NCBI GenBank assembly: GCA_029851945.1
Contig: JARKUZ010000050.1
Location: 1-64,000, forward strand
Reading direction: 5' to 3'
Source of the DNA: Terrisporobacter sp.
GTDB lineage: Bacteria; Bacillota_A; Clostridia; Peptostreptococcales; Peptostreptococcaceae
DNA length: 64,000 nt
Shown here: piece after piece, positions 45,137 to 54,651 of the stretch
Position numbering within the stretch: position 1 is the stretch's first letter
Layout of the letters: each line of letters starts with the position of its first letter
Translations under genes and position numbers: made by a program
Notes under the pieces: generated by a model
What the model was told of the DNA's origin: nothing
Database searches by the model: none
The model's input: the letters and a program-made list of their open reading frames with translations, nothing else

Positions 45137-47509
45137 ATGGAAAGAGGAATGAATGAAAGAATTAAAAAGCTAAGAAAACAAAGTGTAGAAGCTACACCAC
45201 ATATTTATATGGAAAGAGCAGACTTAATGACAGATGCTTATATGGAATATGAAGGAACTGTATCGGTACCTGAAATGAGAGCATTAGCTTTCAAGCATTT
45301 TATGGAAAATAAAAAACTTTGCATCAATGATGGTGAGTTAATAGTAGGTGAAAAGGGTGATTCTCCACAATCTTCTCCATCTTTTCCAGAGTTATGCTGT
45401 CATACTCTTGAAGATATGAAGGTTATGAATGACAGAGAATTAATTTTCTTTAAGGTAAAAGAAGAAGATTTCAAATTACAAGAAGAAAAAATAATTCCTT
45501 TTTGGGAAAAGCGTTCTATAAGAAATAAAATATTAAATGCAATGACTGATGAATGGAAAGCTTGTTATGAAAGTGGAATATTTACAGAATTTATGGAACA
45601 ACGTGGTCCTGGTCATACAGTTGGTTCTAGAAAAATTTATGAAAAAGGATTTTTAGATTACAAAAAAGATATTCAAGATGCAAAATCTAAAATAGACTAT
45701 TTAAATGATAGAGAAGCAATAGATAAAGTTGCACAATTAAATGCAATGGAAATTTGTTGTGATGCAATAATGATACTTGGGAAAAGATATGCTGATTATG
45801 CTAGGGAATTAGCTGAAACAGAAAAAGATCCAGTTAGAAAAGAAGAATTATTACAAATAGCTGCTAACTGTGATGTTGTACCAGCTCATAAGCCTCAAAC
45901 TTATTGGCAAGCAATCCAAATGTATTGGTTTGTTCATTTAGGGGTTACTACTGAGTTAAATCCATGGGATGCTTATAGTCCAGGTAGATTAGATCAACAT
46001 TTATATCCGTTCTATGTAAAAGATATAGATGCTGGAACTTTAGATGATGAAAAAGCATTAGAATTATTAGAATGTTTATGGATTAAATTTAATAACCAAC
46101 CAGCTCCACCTAAGGTAGGTATAACATTAAAAGAAAGTGGTACTTATACAGACTTTGCAAATATAAACACAGGTGGTATAGCTGAAGACGGAAGAGACGG
46201 AGTAAATGACGTAAGCTACTTGATTCTTGATTGTATGGATGAAATGAAATTATTACAACCAAGTTCCAATGTACAAATCAGTAAAAAAACACCAAGAAGA
46301 TTTTTAAAACGTGCTTGTGAGATATCAAGAAAAGGATGGGGTCAACCAGCATTTTACAATACAGAAGCTATAGTACAAGAATTGCTTAATGCAGGGAAAA
46401 CTATAGAAGATGCAAGAATGGGTGGAACTAGCGGATGTGTTGAAACTGGTGCATTTGGTAATGAAGCTTATATATTAACAGGATACTTCAATCTTCCTAA
46501 AATATTAGAATTAACTTTATATAATGGCTATGATAAAGTAAGCAAGAAACAATTAGGTTTACAACTTGGATATGCTAAAGATTTCAAGTCATATGAAGAA
46601 TTATTAGAAGCATACAAAAAACAAATAGAATACTTTGTTGACATAAAAATAAAAGGAAGCAACGTTATTGAAGAAATATATGCGAGATACATGCCAGCTC
46701 CATTTTTATCAATTATTACAAATGATTGTATATCAACTGGAAAAGACTATAATGCTGGAGGTGCTAGATATAATACATCTTATATACAAGGTGTTGGTAT
46801 AGGAACAATAACAGACTCTTTAGCTTCAATTAAATATAATGTATTTGAAAATAATAAGTTTACAATGGAAGAATTAATAGAAGCATTAGAAAATAATTTT
46901 GAAGGACATGAAATAATTAAAAATATTATAAGTAATAAAACACCTAAGTACGGAAATGATGATGACTATGCAGATGAAATAATGAAAGAATTATTTAATT
47001 TCTATCAAAAAACTATAACAGGAAGACCAAATATGAGAGGTGGTCATTATAGAATAAATATGCTTCCTACAACTTGTCACGTATACTTTGGAGAAGTAAT
47101 GATGGCAAGTCCAGATGGACGTTTAGCTCATAAGCCAGTATCAGAAGGTATATCGCCATCTAAAGGTGGAGATACAAATGGCCCAACAGCTGTTATAAAA
47201 TCAGCTTCAAAAATGGATCACTTAAAAACAGGAGGAACTTTATTAAATCAAAAATTCACTCCAGGTGTTGTTGCGGGAGAAAATGGTCTAGATCAAATGG
47301 CTAACTTAGTAAGAGCATATTTTGATATGGATGGACATCATATACAATTCAATGTAATTGATAAGCAAACATTAATAGATGCACAAAACAATCCAGAAGA
47401 ATACAAAGATTTAATAGTAAGGGTTGCAGGATATAGTGATCACTTTAGAAATTTAAGCAAGTCCCTACAAGATGAAATAATTGAACGTACTGAGCAATCT
47501 TTTAATTAA
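45137..47509 (+). CDS. hypD: trans-4-hydroxy-L-proline dehydratase (glycyl radical enzyme)
   Basis: A glycyl radical enzyme of 790 residues, the length of the characterised Clostridioides difficile HypD, which it resembles throughout as I remember that sequence. The active-site Cys loop is GGTSGCVETG near residue 434, and the glycyl radical loop VRVAGYSDHF near residue 765. FMEQRGPGHTVG, TTELNPWDA and QPSSNVQISKKTP line the substrate pocket. The enzyme dehydrates trans-4-hydroxyproline to pyrroline-5-carboxylate. Some pocket-adjacent residues differ (GHTVGSRK), so a related substrate cannot be excluded. GGGGGAT precedes the ATG. Confidence 0.85.
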   Translation: MERGMNERIKKLRKQSVEATPHIYMERADLMTDAYMEYEGTVSVPEMRALAFKHFMENKKLCINDGELIVGEKGDSPQSSPSFPELCCHTLEDMKVMNDRELIFFKVKEEDFKLQEEKIIPFWEKRSIRNKILNAMTDEWKACYESGIFTEFMEQRGPGHTVGSRKIYEKGFLDYKKDIQDAKSKIDYLNDREAIDKVAQLNAMEICCDAIMILGKRYADYARELAETEKDPVRKEELLQIAANCDVVPAHKPQTYWQAIQMYWFVHLGVTTELNPWDAYSPGRLDQHLYPFYVKDIDAGTLDDEKALELLECLWIKFNNQPAPPKVGITLKESGTYTDFANINTGGIAEDGRDGVNDVSYLILDCMDEMKLLQPSSNVQISKKTPRRFLKRACEISRKGWGQPAFYNTEAIVQELLNAGKTIEDARMGGTSGCVETGAFGNEAYILTGYFNLPKILELTLYNGYDKVSKKQLGLQLGYAKDFKSYEELLEAYKKQIEYFVDIKIKGSNVIEEIYARYMPAPFLSIITNDCISTGKDYNAGGARYNTSYIQGVGIGTITDSLASIKYNVFENNKFTMEELIEALENNFEGHEIIKNIISNKTPKYGNDDDYADEIMKELFNFYQKTITGRPNMRGGHYRINMLPTTCHVYFGEVMMASPDGRLAHKPVSEGISPSKGGDTNGPTAVIKSASKMDHLKTGGTLLNQKFTPGVVAGENGLDQMANLVRAYFDMDGHHIQFNVIDKQTLIDAQNNPEEYKDLIVRVAGYSDHFRNLSKSLQDEIIERTEQSFN

Positions 47510-47527
47510 AAAATTAACATGTTATTA

Positions 47528-47570
47528 AAAGTTATTAGCTTAATTTAATTCAAATTAAGCTAATAACTTT
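47528..47570 (+). terminator. 19-bp hairpin between hypD and proC
   Basis: A perfect stem (47528-47546 with 47552-47570, loop AATTC) lies between two genes that should be co-transcribed. The T tract is poor (GATTAATT), so it may act as a partial terminator, attenuator or mRNA-stabilising end that sets hypD above proC. Confidence 0.65.
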
Positions 47571-47601
47571 GATTAATTATACAAAAAGGGAGATGTCAAA
47601 T

Positions 47602-48402
47602 ATGAGTAAAAAACTTGGTTTTATAGGATCAGGCAACATGGCAAAAGCTATGATGGGAGGAATAATAAGAAATGAAATAATTTCTTGTGATGAGATAATT
47701 GCATCGGATGCATATGTTCCAAGCTTAGACGCAGCAAAAGAAAATTTAAATATTTCTACTACAAAAAGTAATCTTAAGGTAGTTGAAGAAGCTGAGATTA
47801 TAGTATTATCTGTTAAGCCTCAATATTACGCTACAGTTATAAAAGAAATAAAAGATTCAGTTAAAGAAAATCAAATAATAGTAACAATAGCACCTGGTCA
47901 AACAATAGAAAGATTAAATTCTTTATTTGAAAAACCAGTTAAAATAGTAAGAACTATGCCTAATACTCCAGCATTAGTTTGTGAAGGTATAACAGGAGTT
48001 TGTCATAATGAATTAGTGAGCAAAGAAGAATTGGATTATGTTTGTAAAATACTTGGAGGCTTTGGACAAGTGGAAGTAGTTCCAGAAAACTTAATGGATG
48101 TGGTTGTATCTGTGAGCGGTAGTTCACCAGCTTATGTATATATGTTTATAGAAGCTATGGCAGATGCTGCAGTTCTTGACGGAATGCCAAGAGATAAAGC
48201 TTATAAGTTTGCTGCACAAGCAGTTATGGGAAGTGCAAAAATGGTACTAGATACTAATAAACATCCAGGAGAATTGAAAGATATGGTTTGTTCTCCAGGA
48301 GGGACAACAATAGAGGCAGTTCGTGTATTAGAGGAAAAAGGATTTAGAAGTGCCATAATAGAATGTATGAAAGCATGTGTAAAAAAAGCTAGAGGACTAT
48401 AA
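47602..48402 (+). CDS. proC: Pyrroline-5-carboxylate reductase
   Basis: A 266-residue NAD(P)H-dependent enzyme reducing pyrroline-5-carboxylate to proline. It has an N-terminal Rossmann loop LGFIGSGNMAKAMMGG, VRTMPNTPALV near residue 117, and the C-terminal signature PGGTTIEAVRVLEEKGFRSAI. The ATG at 47602 is set by AAGGGAG upstream; earlier in-frame starts overlap or lack a site. It completes the hydroxyproline-to-proline route begun by HypD. Confidence 0.92.
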   Translation: MSKKLGFIGSGNMAKAMMGGIIRNEIISCDEIIASDAYVPSLDAAKENLNISTTKSNLKVVEEAEIIVLSVKPQYYATVIKEIKDSVKENQIIVTIAPGQTIERLNSLFEKPVKIVRTMPNTPALVCEGITGVCHNELVSKEELDYVCKILGGFGQVEVVPENLMDVVVSVSGSSPAYVYMFIEAMADAAVLDGMPRDKAYKFAAQAVMGSAKMVLDTNKHPGELKDMVCSPGGTTIEAVRVLEEKGFRSAIIECMKACVKKARGL

Positions 48403-48432
48403 AATAGATTTATTCATAAAGGGGAAATATAA

Positions 48433-48747
48433 ATGGAATTTAATAATATTAAAATAGTAAAAAAAGCTACAGTATATTTTGATGGGAAAGTAAGTAGTAG
48501 AACTATATACTTAGAAAATGGAGAGCGTAAAACATTAGGATTTATGGCAGAAGGTGAATATGAATTTAATACAGGTGTAGAAGAATTGATGGAAGTTCTT
48601 GGGGGAGAAATGAATGTTTGTTTACCTGGTGAAACAGAGTTTAAAACTTATAAAGAAGGGGATAGTTTTATAGTACCAGAAAAATCTGTATTTAAGGTAA
48701 CAGTAAAAACATACGGAGATTACTGCTGTTCATATAAAGACAAGTAA
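48433..48747 (+). CDS. ppnP: Pyrimidine/purine nucleoside phosphorylase
   Basis: A 104-residue cupin-fold protein with the PpnP (DUF1255) pattern: [24 protein letters not shown] in the middle and [17 protein letters not shown] towards the end. PpnP cleaves nucleosides with phosphate to base and ribose-1-phosphate. AAAGGGG precedes the ATG. It starts 30 bp after proC with no terminator between, so it is co-transcribed with it, though no metabolic link to hydroxyproline is evident. Confidence 0.85.
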   Translation: MEFNNIKIVKKATVYFDGKVSSRTIYLENGERKTLGFMAEGEYEFNTGVEELMEVLGGEMNVCLPGETEFKTYKEGDSFIVPEKSVFKVTVKTYGDYCCSYKDK

Positions 48748-48797
48748 AATACCAAAATTAAAAATAGTAATATTACAAAGAGAATACTGTATATTTT

Positions 48798-48828
48798 AAA
48801 TATCTCACTGAGGTGAGATATTTTTTCT
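48798..48828 (+). terminator. Terminator after ppnP
   Basis: AAATATCTCAC (48798-48808) pairs with GTGAGATATTT (48813-48823), followed by T. The 280-bp spacer after it shows no other feature. Confidence 0.85.
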
Positions 48829-49107
48829 TGCAAGTATATTATATTATTTTAAAGTTATGAAGAACACTTAGAATTAAGTTGCATTAACATACCTGTGAAA
48901 TTGTAAAATGATTAAATTTTGATTAAATTCGTTGTTTGAAATGAAGGAAATGATTTGTTTACATGGTGGATCAAGAGAAGTGAATTTATTATAAAATAAA
49001 AAATTAATTATACATATTTCTTACCTATTATACTAAAAATTTCGTTAAACTAATAATTAGGGCTGAATAAACTATATAAGAGAATAATTAGTAAAGGAGG
49101 ACGTAGA

Positions 49108-49962
49108 ATGACAAATTTTCTAGATAGTAAAGTAGGAAAACAAATATTAATTATTATAGGAATTATATTTAACGCCATAGGTATTAATGGCTTTTTGGCA
49201 CCGGCTAATTTACTAAGTACAGGTTTGGCTGGTATTGTAGTTATATTTAATAAACTATTTGGTATTAACCAAGGTATTGCAATTATAATTATGAATATTC
49301 CTATATTTTTAATATGTAAAAAGTATGTAGACAAAGAGTTCTTTTTCAGTAGTATTATAAATATGTTTATTTTTTCCTTTTCATTAGGTGTTACAGAAAA
49401 TTTATATAAATATATAACTATTGACGATCTTATGATACAAAGTATATTTGGTGGAGTACTTATAGGTATTGGAGTAGGTTTAATATTTAAGGCTAATTCT
49501 TCTGTTGGAGGATTGGATATAGTTATGGCTACACTTAAATTAAAATATGATATTTCTATAAAAAATGCATCTTTATTTATTAACTTTTTTATAATATGTG
49601 CTGGTGGAATTTTATTTGGTAGTTTAAAGGCTATGTACACATTAATATCTATGTATTTAACCTCAATATCTATAGAGATGGCTAAAGATTGCTTTAATCA
49701 GCAAAAGTTAATTTTATTAATATCAGAAAAGTACACAGAAATAGCAACTAATATAATGAATGCAACAGGAAAAGGTGTTACTTTTCTAGATGTGGAAGGA
49801 GCTTATTCACATAATAAAAAGAAAATGATTTACTGTGTAGTATCATCTAATCAAATTGCAAAGATAAAAGAGATAATTTACAAAGAAGATAATAATGCTT
49901 TTATTTCAATTAATAATATTGACGAAGTAAAAGGTGGAGGTTTTAAAGGTAAGAAATTATAA
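49108..49962 (+). CDS. YitT-family membrane protein
   Basis: A 284-residue membrane protein with about five to six N-terminal helices (domain DUF161, containing NGFLAPANLLSTGLAGI and GVLIGIGVGLIFKANSSVGG) and a soluble C-terminal DUF2179 domain of about 80 residues (GKGVTFLDVEGAYSHNKKKMIYCVV). The family is widespread in Firmicutes; no transport substrate is established. AAAGGAGGACG precedes the ATG. It stands alone with a terminator after it. Confidence 0.88.
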   Translation: MTNFLDSKVGKQILIIIGIIFNAIGINGFLAPANLLSTGLAGIVVIFNKLFGINQGIAIIIMNIPIFLICKKYVDKEFFFSSIINMFIFSFSLGVTENLYKYITIDDLMIQSIFGGVLIGIGVGLIFKANSSVGGLDIVMATLKLKYDISIKNASLFINFFIICAGGILFGSLKAMYTLISMYLTSISIEMAKDCFNQQKLILLISEKYTEIATNIMNATGKGVTFLDVEGAYSHNKKKMIYCVVSSNQIAKIKEIIYKEDNNAFISINNIDEVKGGGFKGKKL

Positions 49963-49978
49963 TTAATCAATAGTTTTT

Positions 49979-50014
49979 AAAACAGTAATAATATGAAATT
50001 ATTACTGTTTTTTT
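49979..50014 (+). terminator. Terminator after the YitT gene
   Basis: AAAACAGTAATAA pairs with TTATTACTGTTTT, followed by T. Confidence 0.85.
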
Positions 50015-50140
50015 ATATATAAAGAATTTATTATTAAAATCTTAACAAAATCTTTATATATATTATTATATCTTAATAAGAACTTAATTTTAGAATTGAT
50101 ATAATAATAATATAAAATTTAAAGTTAGGAGTTTAAAAAT

Positions 50141-50459
50141 ATGTTGGCAATGTGTGTTAAGAAAAACAATATAAATGATTATATTAATGAGGTTATTTAT
50201 TATCTAAAAGAAAATAACTATGAAAAAGCTTATAAGAGTATAAAATATGCTATGATAGAGGACTTATCATCAGGGAGATTAATAACTTATTAGGAATTTA
50301 CTATGAGAAAATAGGCGAATTTAATATGGCTAAAAAACACTATAGAGTTTCTAGTGACTTAAATCCTAAGCTTAGTGCACCAATGAAAAATTATAAAGAT
50401 TAGGTGGTTTTAGATATATATGTAATGACAAATATATAGACTATGGAGAAGGTATATAA
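50141..50459 (+). pseudogene. Frameshifted small TPR-like protein
   Basis: An ATG with AGTTAGGAG upstream opens a frame reading INEVIYYLKENNYEKAYKSI and on to AMIEDLSSG, which then ends prematurely. A second frame continues EINNLLGIYYEKIGEFNMAK, AKKHYRVSSDLNPKL and ends at KNYKD; a third picks up RLGGFRYICNDKYIDYGEG. Joined, the frames form one tetratricopeptide-type protein of about 105 residues. Two frameshifts, near 50275 and 50400, break it. Confidence 0.75.
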
Positions 50460-50682
50460 TAGTAAAATTATTTGTTTTTACAAAATTATATAGATAAAAG
50501 AAATTTTAGAAAGATATAAAGGAATTTTAGTGGATTTAAAATAGAAAGAGATGACACTGACCAAAAATAATTAATGATTCGATATTAATATATATATATA
50601 TATAAATTTTATCTTTTTGTAACTTGTTATATTTACACTTATTATGATAAACTAAAAAAAAAGAACATAAGGAGATAAAAGC

Positions 50683-51174
50683 ATGAAAAAGTTAACTGTT
50701 TTATTTGTAGCCATGTTAATGTCATTATCTATGGTAGGATGTGGATCTAAAACTTCAAAAGGAGATCCAATTTTATCGGAAGATCTTACTTCTATATTAG
50801 AAAAAATATATGAAAGCGCAGATATTGATAAAGAACAAAAAGATTTTATAAAAAATTATGAAACAACAAAACTTGATGAAAGCAATGCTGAATTTATATT
50901 AGGATCTGAAGAGGTAAAATTCAAAGAAGGTATTTTATCGGCTCCATTGCAAAATGTTATACCATATCAATTAGTGCTACTTAGATTGGAAGACGGTTCA
51001 GATATTGAAGCTACAAAAGAAATTATATCAAAAAATGCAAATCCAAGAAAATGGGTATGTGTTGAAGCAGAAGAGGTTGTAGTTGAGAATATAGATAATA
51101 TAGTATTATTTATGATGGCTAATGAAGCTGAAGCTACTGCAGTAAAAAATGCATTTATGAATTTAGAAAAATAA
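50683..51174 (+). CDS. DUF4358-type lipoprotein
   Basis: A 163-residue exported lipoprotein with signal peptide and lipobox MVGC (mature Cys near residue 20). The rest has the DUF4358 pattern: an ILEKIYESADID helix, a central VIPYQLVLLRLEDGSDIEATKEII and a C-terminal IDNIVLFMMANEAEA. The function is unknown. TAAGGAGATAAAAGC precedes the ATG. A terminator separates it from the MBOAT gene, but in clostridia DUF4358 genes often accompany MBOAT/DHHW acetylation genes, so they probably work together. Confidence 0.8.
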   Translation: MKKLTVLFVAMLMSLSMVGCGSKTSKGDPILSEDLTSILEKIYESADIDKEQKDFIKNYETTKLDESNAEFILGSEEVKFKEGILSAPLQNVIPYQLVLLRLEDGSDIEATKEIISKNANPRKWVCVEAEEVVVENIDNIVLFMMANEAEATAVKNAFMNLEK

Positions 51175-51231
51175 AAATACCTTATTGTATAAATAATTAT
51201 TATATGACTAAAATAAATAAGTATAGATATT

Positions 51232-51268
51232 AAAGCAGTCTGGAATATGTTTTTCAGACTGCTTTTTA
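51232..51268 (+). terminator. Terminator after the DUF4358 gene
   Basis: AAAGCAGTCTG (51232-51242) pairs with CAGACTGCTTT (51255-51265). The run of T is followed directly by the AGGAGG of the MBOAT gene, so read-through could occur. Confidence 0.8.
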
Positions 51269-51280
51269 GGAGGATAAAAA

Positions 51281-52684
51281 TTGATATTTTCGAGCATAAG
51301 TTTTTTATATTATTTTTTACCTGCAACAATTATTTTGTATTTTTTGACAAAAGATAAATATAAAAATTTTATTTTGTTATTATGCAGTTTATTGTTTTAT
51401 TTTGTAGGGGAACCAGTATATTGTTTATTAATGATTTTTTCAGCATTTAGTGGGTATATACATGGTTTACTTATTGAAAAATATAAAGGGCGTAGATATT
51501 CTAAATACTTTCTTATATCGTCCATAGTAGTTAGTGTGGGGCTTTTAGGTTTATTTAAATATTCTAATTTTTTTATTGATAATATAAATAATATTTTTAA
51601 ATTAAATGTTAAATTTCTAAAGGTAGTACTTCCCATAGGAATAAGTTTTTACACTTTTCAGATAATAAGTTACACAATAGATGTGTATAAAGGAAAAGCA
51701 AAGGTATGTGAAAAATTTATTGATTTTGCAACATATGTATGTTTATTTCCACAGTTGATAGCAGGGCCAATAGTTCGTTATACAAGTATACAAAATGAAC
51801 TTGATAATAGATATCACTCATTTGAAAATTTTTCTTATGGAACTACTAGATTTTTAATAGGATTATCTAAAAAAGTATTAATAGCAAATAATTTGGGGGT
51901 TTTACTAGAAATATTTAATAGTACAAATGATAAGAGTTTGTTATTTTATTGGATAAGTGCAATTGCATTTACTTTGCAAATTTACTTTGATTTTTCTGGG
52001 TATAGTGATATGGCAATAGGACTTGGTAAAATTTTTGGTTTTAATTTTCCAGAAAACTTTAACTACCCATATATTTCAAAAAGTATAAGTGAGTTTTGGA
52101 GAAGATGGCATATTTCATTAGGTAGTTTTTTTAGAGATTACGTATATATTCCCCTTGGTGGAAATCGTGTTAAGAAAAGTAGATGGGTATTTAATATTTT
52201 TATAGTATGGTTTTTAACTGGATTTTGGCATGGAGCAAGTTGGAATTTTATATTATGGGGATTATACTTTGCAATTTTTCTTATATTAGAAAAATTATTT
52301 TTATTCAAAATATTAGGGAAGCTACCAAATTTTATATGTAACATTTACGTTATTTTCTTTATAATAATTAGTTTTGTTATTTTTTATAATGATAATATTA
52401 GCGATGTTTTTAGTTATTTATCATATATGTTTGGTAAAGGAGATATACCTTTAAGTAACGATATATCAATATATTATTTGAAAAGTTATCTTTTATTGTT
52501 AATAATATCAGTTATAGGCTCAACTCCATTATTAAAAACTATAATTTATAAAATTAAGCAGAATAAACTTGGTGAAAAAATACTGTTTTATCTAGAAATA
52601 ATATTTAATATAATACTTTTGTTATTAATTACGGCTTATTTAATAGACGGTTCATTTAATCCGTTTTTATATTTTAGATTTTAG
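51281..52684 (+). CDS. MBOAT-family O-acyltransferase (AlgI/DltB-like)
   Basis: A polytopic membrane protein of 467 residues that transfers acyl (usually acetyl) groups across the membrane to surface polymers. The family segments KVVLPIGISFYTFQIISY, FPQLIAGPIVRY, YFDFSGYSDMAIGLGKI, ISEFWRRWHISLGSFFRDY and catalytic GFWHGASWNFILWG (His near residue 323) are all present. TTG start set by AGGAGG at 51268-51273. It is followed by the DHHW gene after 11 bp, the usual AlgI-AlgJ-type pair. Confidence 0.9.
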   Translation: MIFSSISFLYYFLPATIILYFLTKDKYKNFILLLCSLLFYFVGEPVYCLLMIFSAFSGYIHGLLIEKYKGRRYSKYFLISSIVVSVGLLGLFKYSNFFIDNINNIFKLNVKFLKVVLPIGISFYTFQIISYTIDVYKGKAKVCEKFIDFATYVCLFPQLIAGPIVRYTSIQNELDNRYHSFENFSYGTTRFLIGLSKKVLIANNLGVLLEIFNSTNDKSLLFYWISAIAFTLQIYFDFSGYSDMAIGLGKIFGFNFPENFNYPYISKSISEFWRRWHISLGSFFRDYVYIPLGGNRVKKSRWVFNIFIVWFLTGFWHGASWNFILWGLYFAIFLILEKLFLFKILGKLPNFICNIYVIFFIIISFVIFYNDNISDVFSYLSYMFGKGDIPLSNDISIYYLKSYLLLLIISVIGSTPLLKTIIYKIKQNKLGEKILFYLEIIFNIILLLLITAYLIDGSFNPFLYFRF

Positions 52685-52695
52685 GAGGGATTAAA

Positions 52696-53799
52696 ATGAA
52701 TAAAAAAACTAAAAATATTATTGTGTCGATAAGCTTTATAAGCATATTAATTGGGTTTAGTATAGTTAATGTTTTAATTGAAGATAAATATATTTCATAT
52801 AGTGAGCGAAGAAAATTAAAGCAATTACCTAATTTAACAGTAGAAAGACTTTTAAATGGAGAGTATTTTGGAGAACTAGAAAATTATTTACAAGATCAAT
52901 TTATTTTAAGAGATGATTTTAGATACTTAAAAGCTTTTACAAATTTTAAGTTATTAAATCAAAAAGATAACAATGGTATCTACTTGATTGATAATAACAT
53001 TTATCAAATGACTTATAAACTTAATGAAAAATCTGTATATAATGCAGCTAAAATATATAATAAAATATCGTCAAAATATTTTAAAGATGATAATATTTAC
53101 TATACTATAATTCCGGATAAAAATTATTTTGTTCCAAAGGATAAAGGATATTTATCTTTAGATTATGATAAAATGATTAAAATTATGAAAGATAATACAG
53201 AAAATATGAAGTATATAAATATCATGGATAACTTAAATATCGATGACTACTATAAAACTGATTTACATTGGAGACAGGACAAAATTATAAAAATAGCTGA
53301 TAAAATTTTATTATCCATGGGAAAAGATAAAGTATCATCTTATAATTATAGAAAAAAAGAATTTTATCCTTTTTACGGCTCTTATTATGGACAAGGAGCT
53401 ATAAAAGTTGAACCAGATAAATTAATATATTTAACAAATAATATTATGGAAAATTGTAAAGTATATGATTCAGACAATAATGAATATAGAAAAATATATA
53501 AAGATGAAGAATTTAATGATGTGGATTCTTATAATATATTTTTAGGTGGACCTAAAGCTATTTTAGAAATAGAAAATAAGTATAGTAAAAATAATAATGA
53601 ACTTTATATTTTTAGAGATTCTTTTGGAAGTAGTATAGCACCATTATTAGCTAGTGAGTATTCTAAAATAACTTTAATAGATTTAAGATATATATCTTCT
53701 ACATTATTAGAAAAATATCTTAATCCAAAAGAAAATAGTGATGTATTATTCATGTATAACACTTTAATTTTAAATGATAGTAGTATTATATCTAGATAA
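52696..53799 (+). CDS. DHHW/AlgJ-like surface acetylation protein
   Basis: A 367-residue protein with an N-terminal membrane anchor and an extracellular SGNH-hydrolase-like domain. The family motif appears as TDLHWRQD near residue 195 (DLHW in place of DHHW), with FRDSFGSSIAPLL (catalytic Ser loop) near residue 312. Such proteins take the acetyl group delivered by the MBOAT partner and place it on a surface glycan. TAGGAGGG precedes the ATG. The polymer substrate cannot be read from sequence. Confidence 0.8.
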   Translation: MNKKTKNIIVSISFISILIGFSIVNVLIEDKYISYSERRKLKQLPNLTVERLLNGEYFGELENYLQDQFILRDDFRYLKAFTNFKLLNQKDNNGIYLIDNNIYQMTYKLNEKSVYNAAKIYNKISSKYFKDDNIYYTIIPDKNYFVPKDKGYLSLDYDKMIKIMKDNTENMKYINIMDNLNIDDYYKTDLHWRQDKIIKIADKILLSMGKDKVSSYNYRKKEFYPFYGSYYGQGAIKVEPDKLIYLTNNIMENCKVYDSDNNEYRKIYKDEEFNDVDSYNIFLGGPKAILEIENKYSKNNNELYIFRDSFGSSIAPLLASEYSKITLIDLRYISSTLLEKYLNPKENSDVLFMYNTLILNDSSIISR

Positions 53800-53887
53800 T
53801 AAATAAACTATATATTATAAAAATTTTAAAATATAATTATATGATATAATTTTTCATATAGAATTAATTTTAGGGGGAATTAATAAA

Positions 53888-54382
53888 ATGAATTTTTATG
53901 AAGATATGGCTTCTGCCATGGAGAATCTGACTGAAAGAGGGGCATTTTTAACTGTAAAAAATAATAATATAGTAAATACTATGACTATAGCATGGGGATA
54001 TATGGGATATAGTTGGAATAAACCATTTTTTGTTGCTATGGTAAGACCTCAAAGGTATACTCAAGAATTGATAAAAGATGCAAAGGATTATACAATAAGT
54101 ATACCTTACTCTGATGAAATGAAAGAAGCTCTTATTATATGTGGAACAAAGTCAGGTAGAGATATAGATAAAGAAAAAGAAGCAAATATAAAATTTGTAC
54201 CTAGCAAAAAAATAGAATCACCAGTAGTATATAATTGTAACATGTACTATGAGTGTAATATAAAATATATAGATGTATTAGATAAAGAAAAATTTCCACA
54301 AGATTTAAAAGGAAATTATCCAAATGATGACTATCATTACTTATATTATGGTGAAATAGTAGAATGTTATAAAAATAAATAA
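53888..54382 (+). CDS. Flavin reductase-like FMN-binding protein
   Basis: A 164-residue flavoprotein of the split-barrel flavin-reductase family: NTMTIAWGYMGYSWNKPFFVAMV near residue 32, RPQRYTQELIKDAKDYTISIP and the CGTKSGRDIDKEKEA loop, close to a clostridial subfamily annotated flavin reductase or HpaC-like. TTTTAGGGGGAAT precedes the ATG. It is monocistronic. Confidence 0.85.
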   Translation: MNFYEDMASAMENLTERGAFLTVKNNNIVNTMTIAWGYMGYSWNKPFFVAMVRPQRYTQELIKDAKDYTISIPYSDEMKEALIICGTKSGRDIDKEKEANIKFVPSKKIESPVVYNCNMYYECNIKYIDVLDKEKFPQDLKGNYPNDDYHYLYYGEIVECYKNK

Positions 54383-54436
54383 ACTAAAAGATGTTGTCTA
54401 TATTATTAAGTAAAAATAGACAACATTTTTTAGTTT
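54383..54436 (+). terminator. Terminator after the flavin reductase gene
   Basis: ACTAAAA-ATGTTGTCTAT pairs with ATAGACAACAT-TTTTTAGT (54416-54434). Confidence 0.85.
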
Positions 54437-54651
54437 AGTGAGGATGTTCTAAATTATTTCTATAAGAGTTTATAACTCCTTTGAACAAATAGTCTACAGA
54501 AGGAGGAGTTCACTTAATTTGTAATAAATAATTTGCTTATTTTAATATTTCTAATGATAAGAGTTTAAATGGAGAAATAAAATATTTGACAGAAAAAAAT
54601 ATAATGTATATAATCAGTTTGAAAATATTAGCTAAAGAAGGAGTATTTAAC

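Noticed and set aside
49050..49640. Long minus-strand open frame antisense to the YitT gene
   Set aside because: It is Pro/Ile/Asn-rich nonsense mirroring a membrane protein, with no ribosome site.
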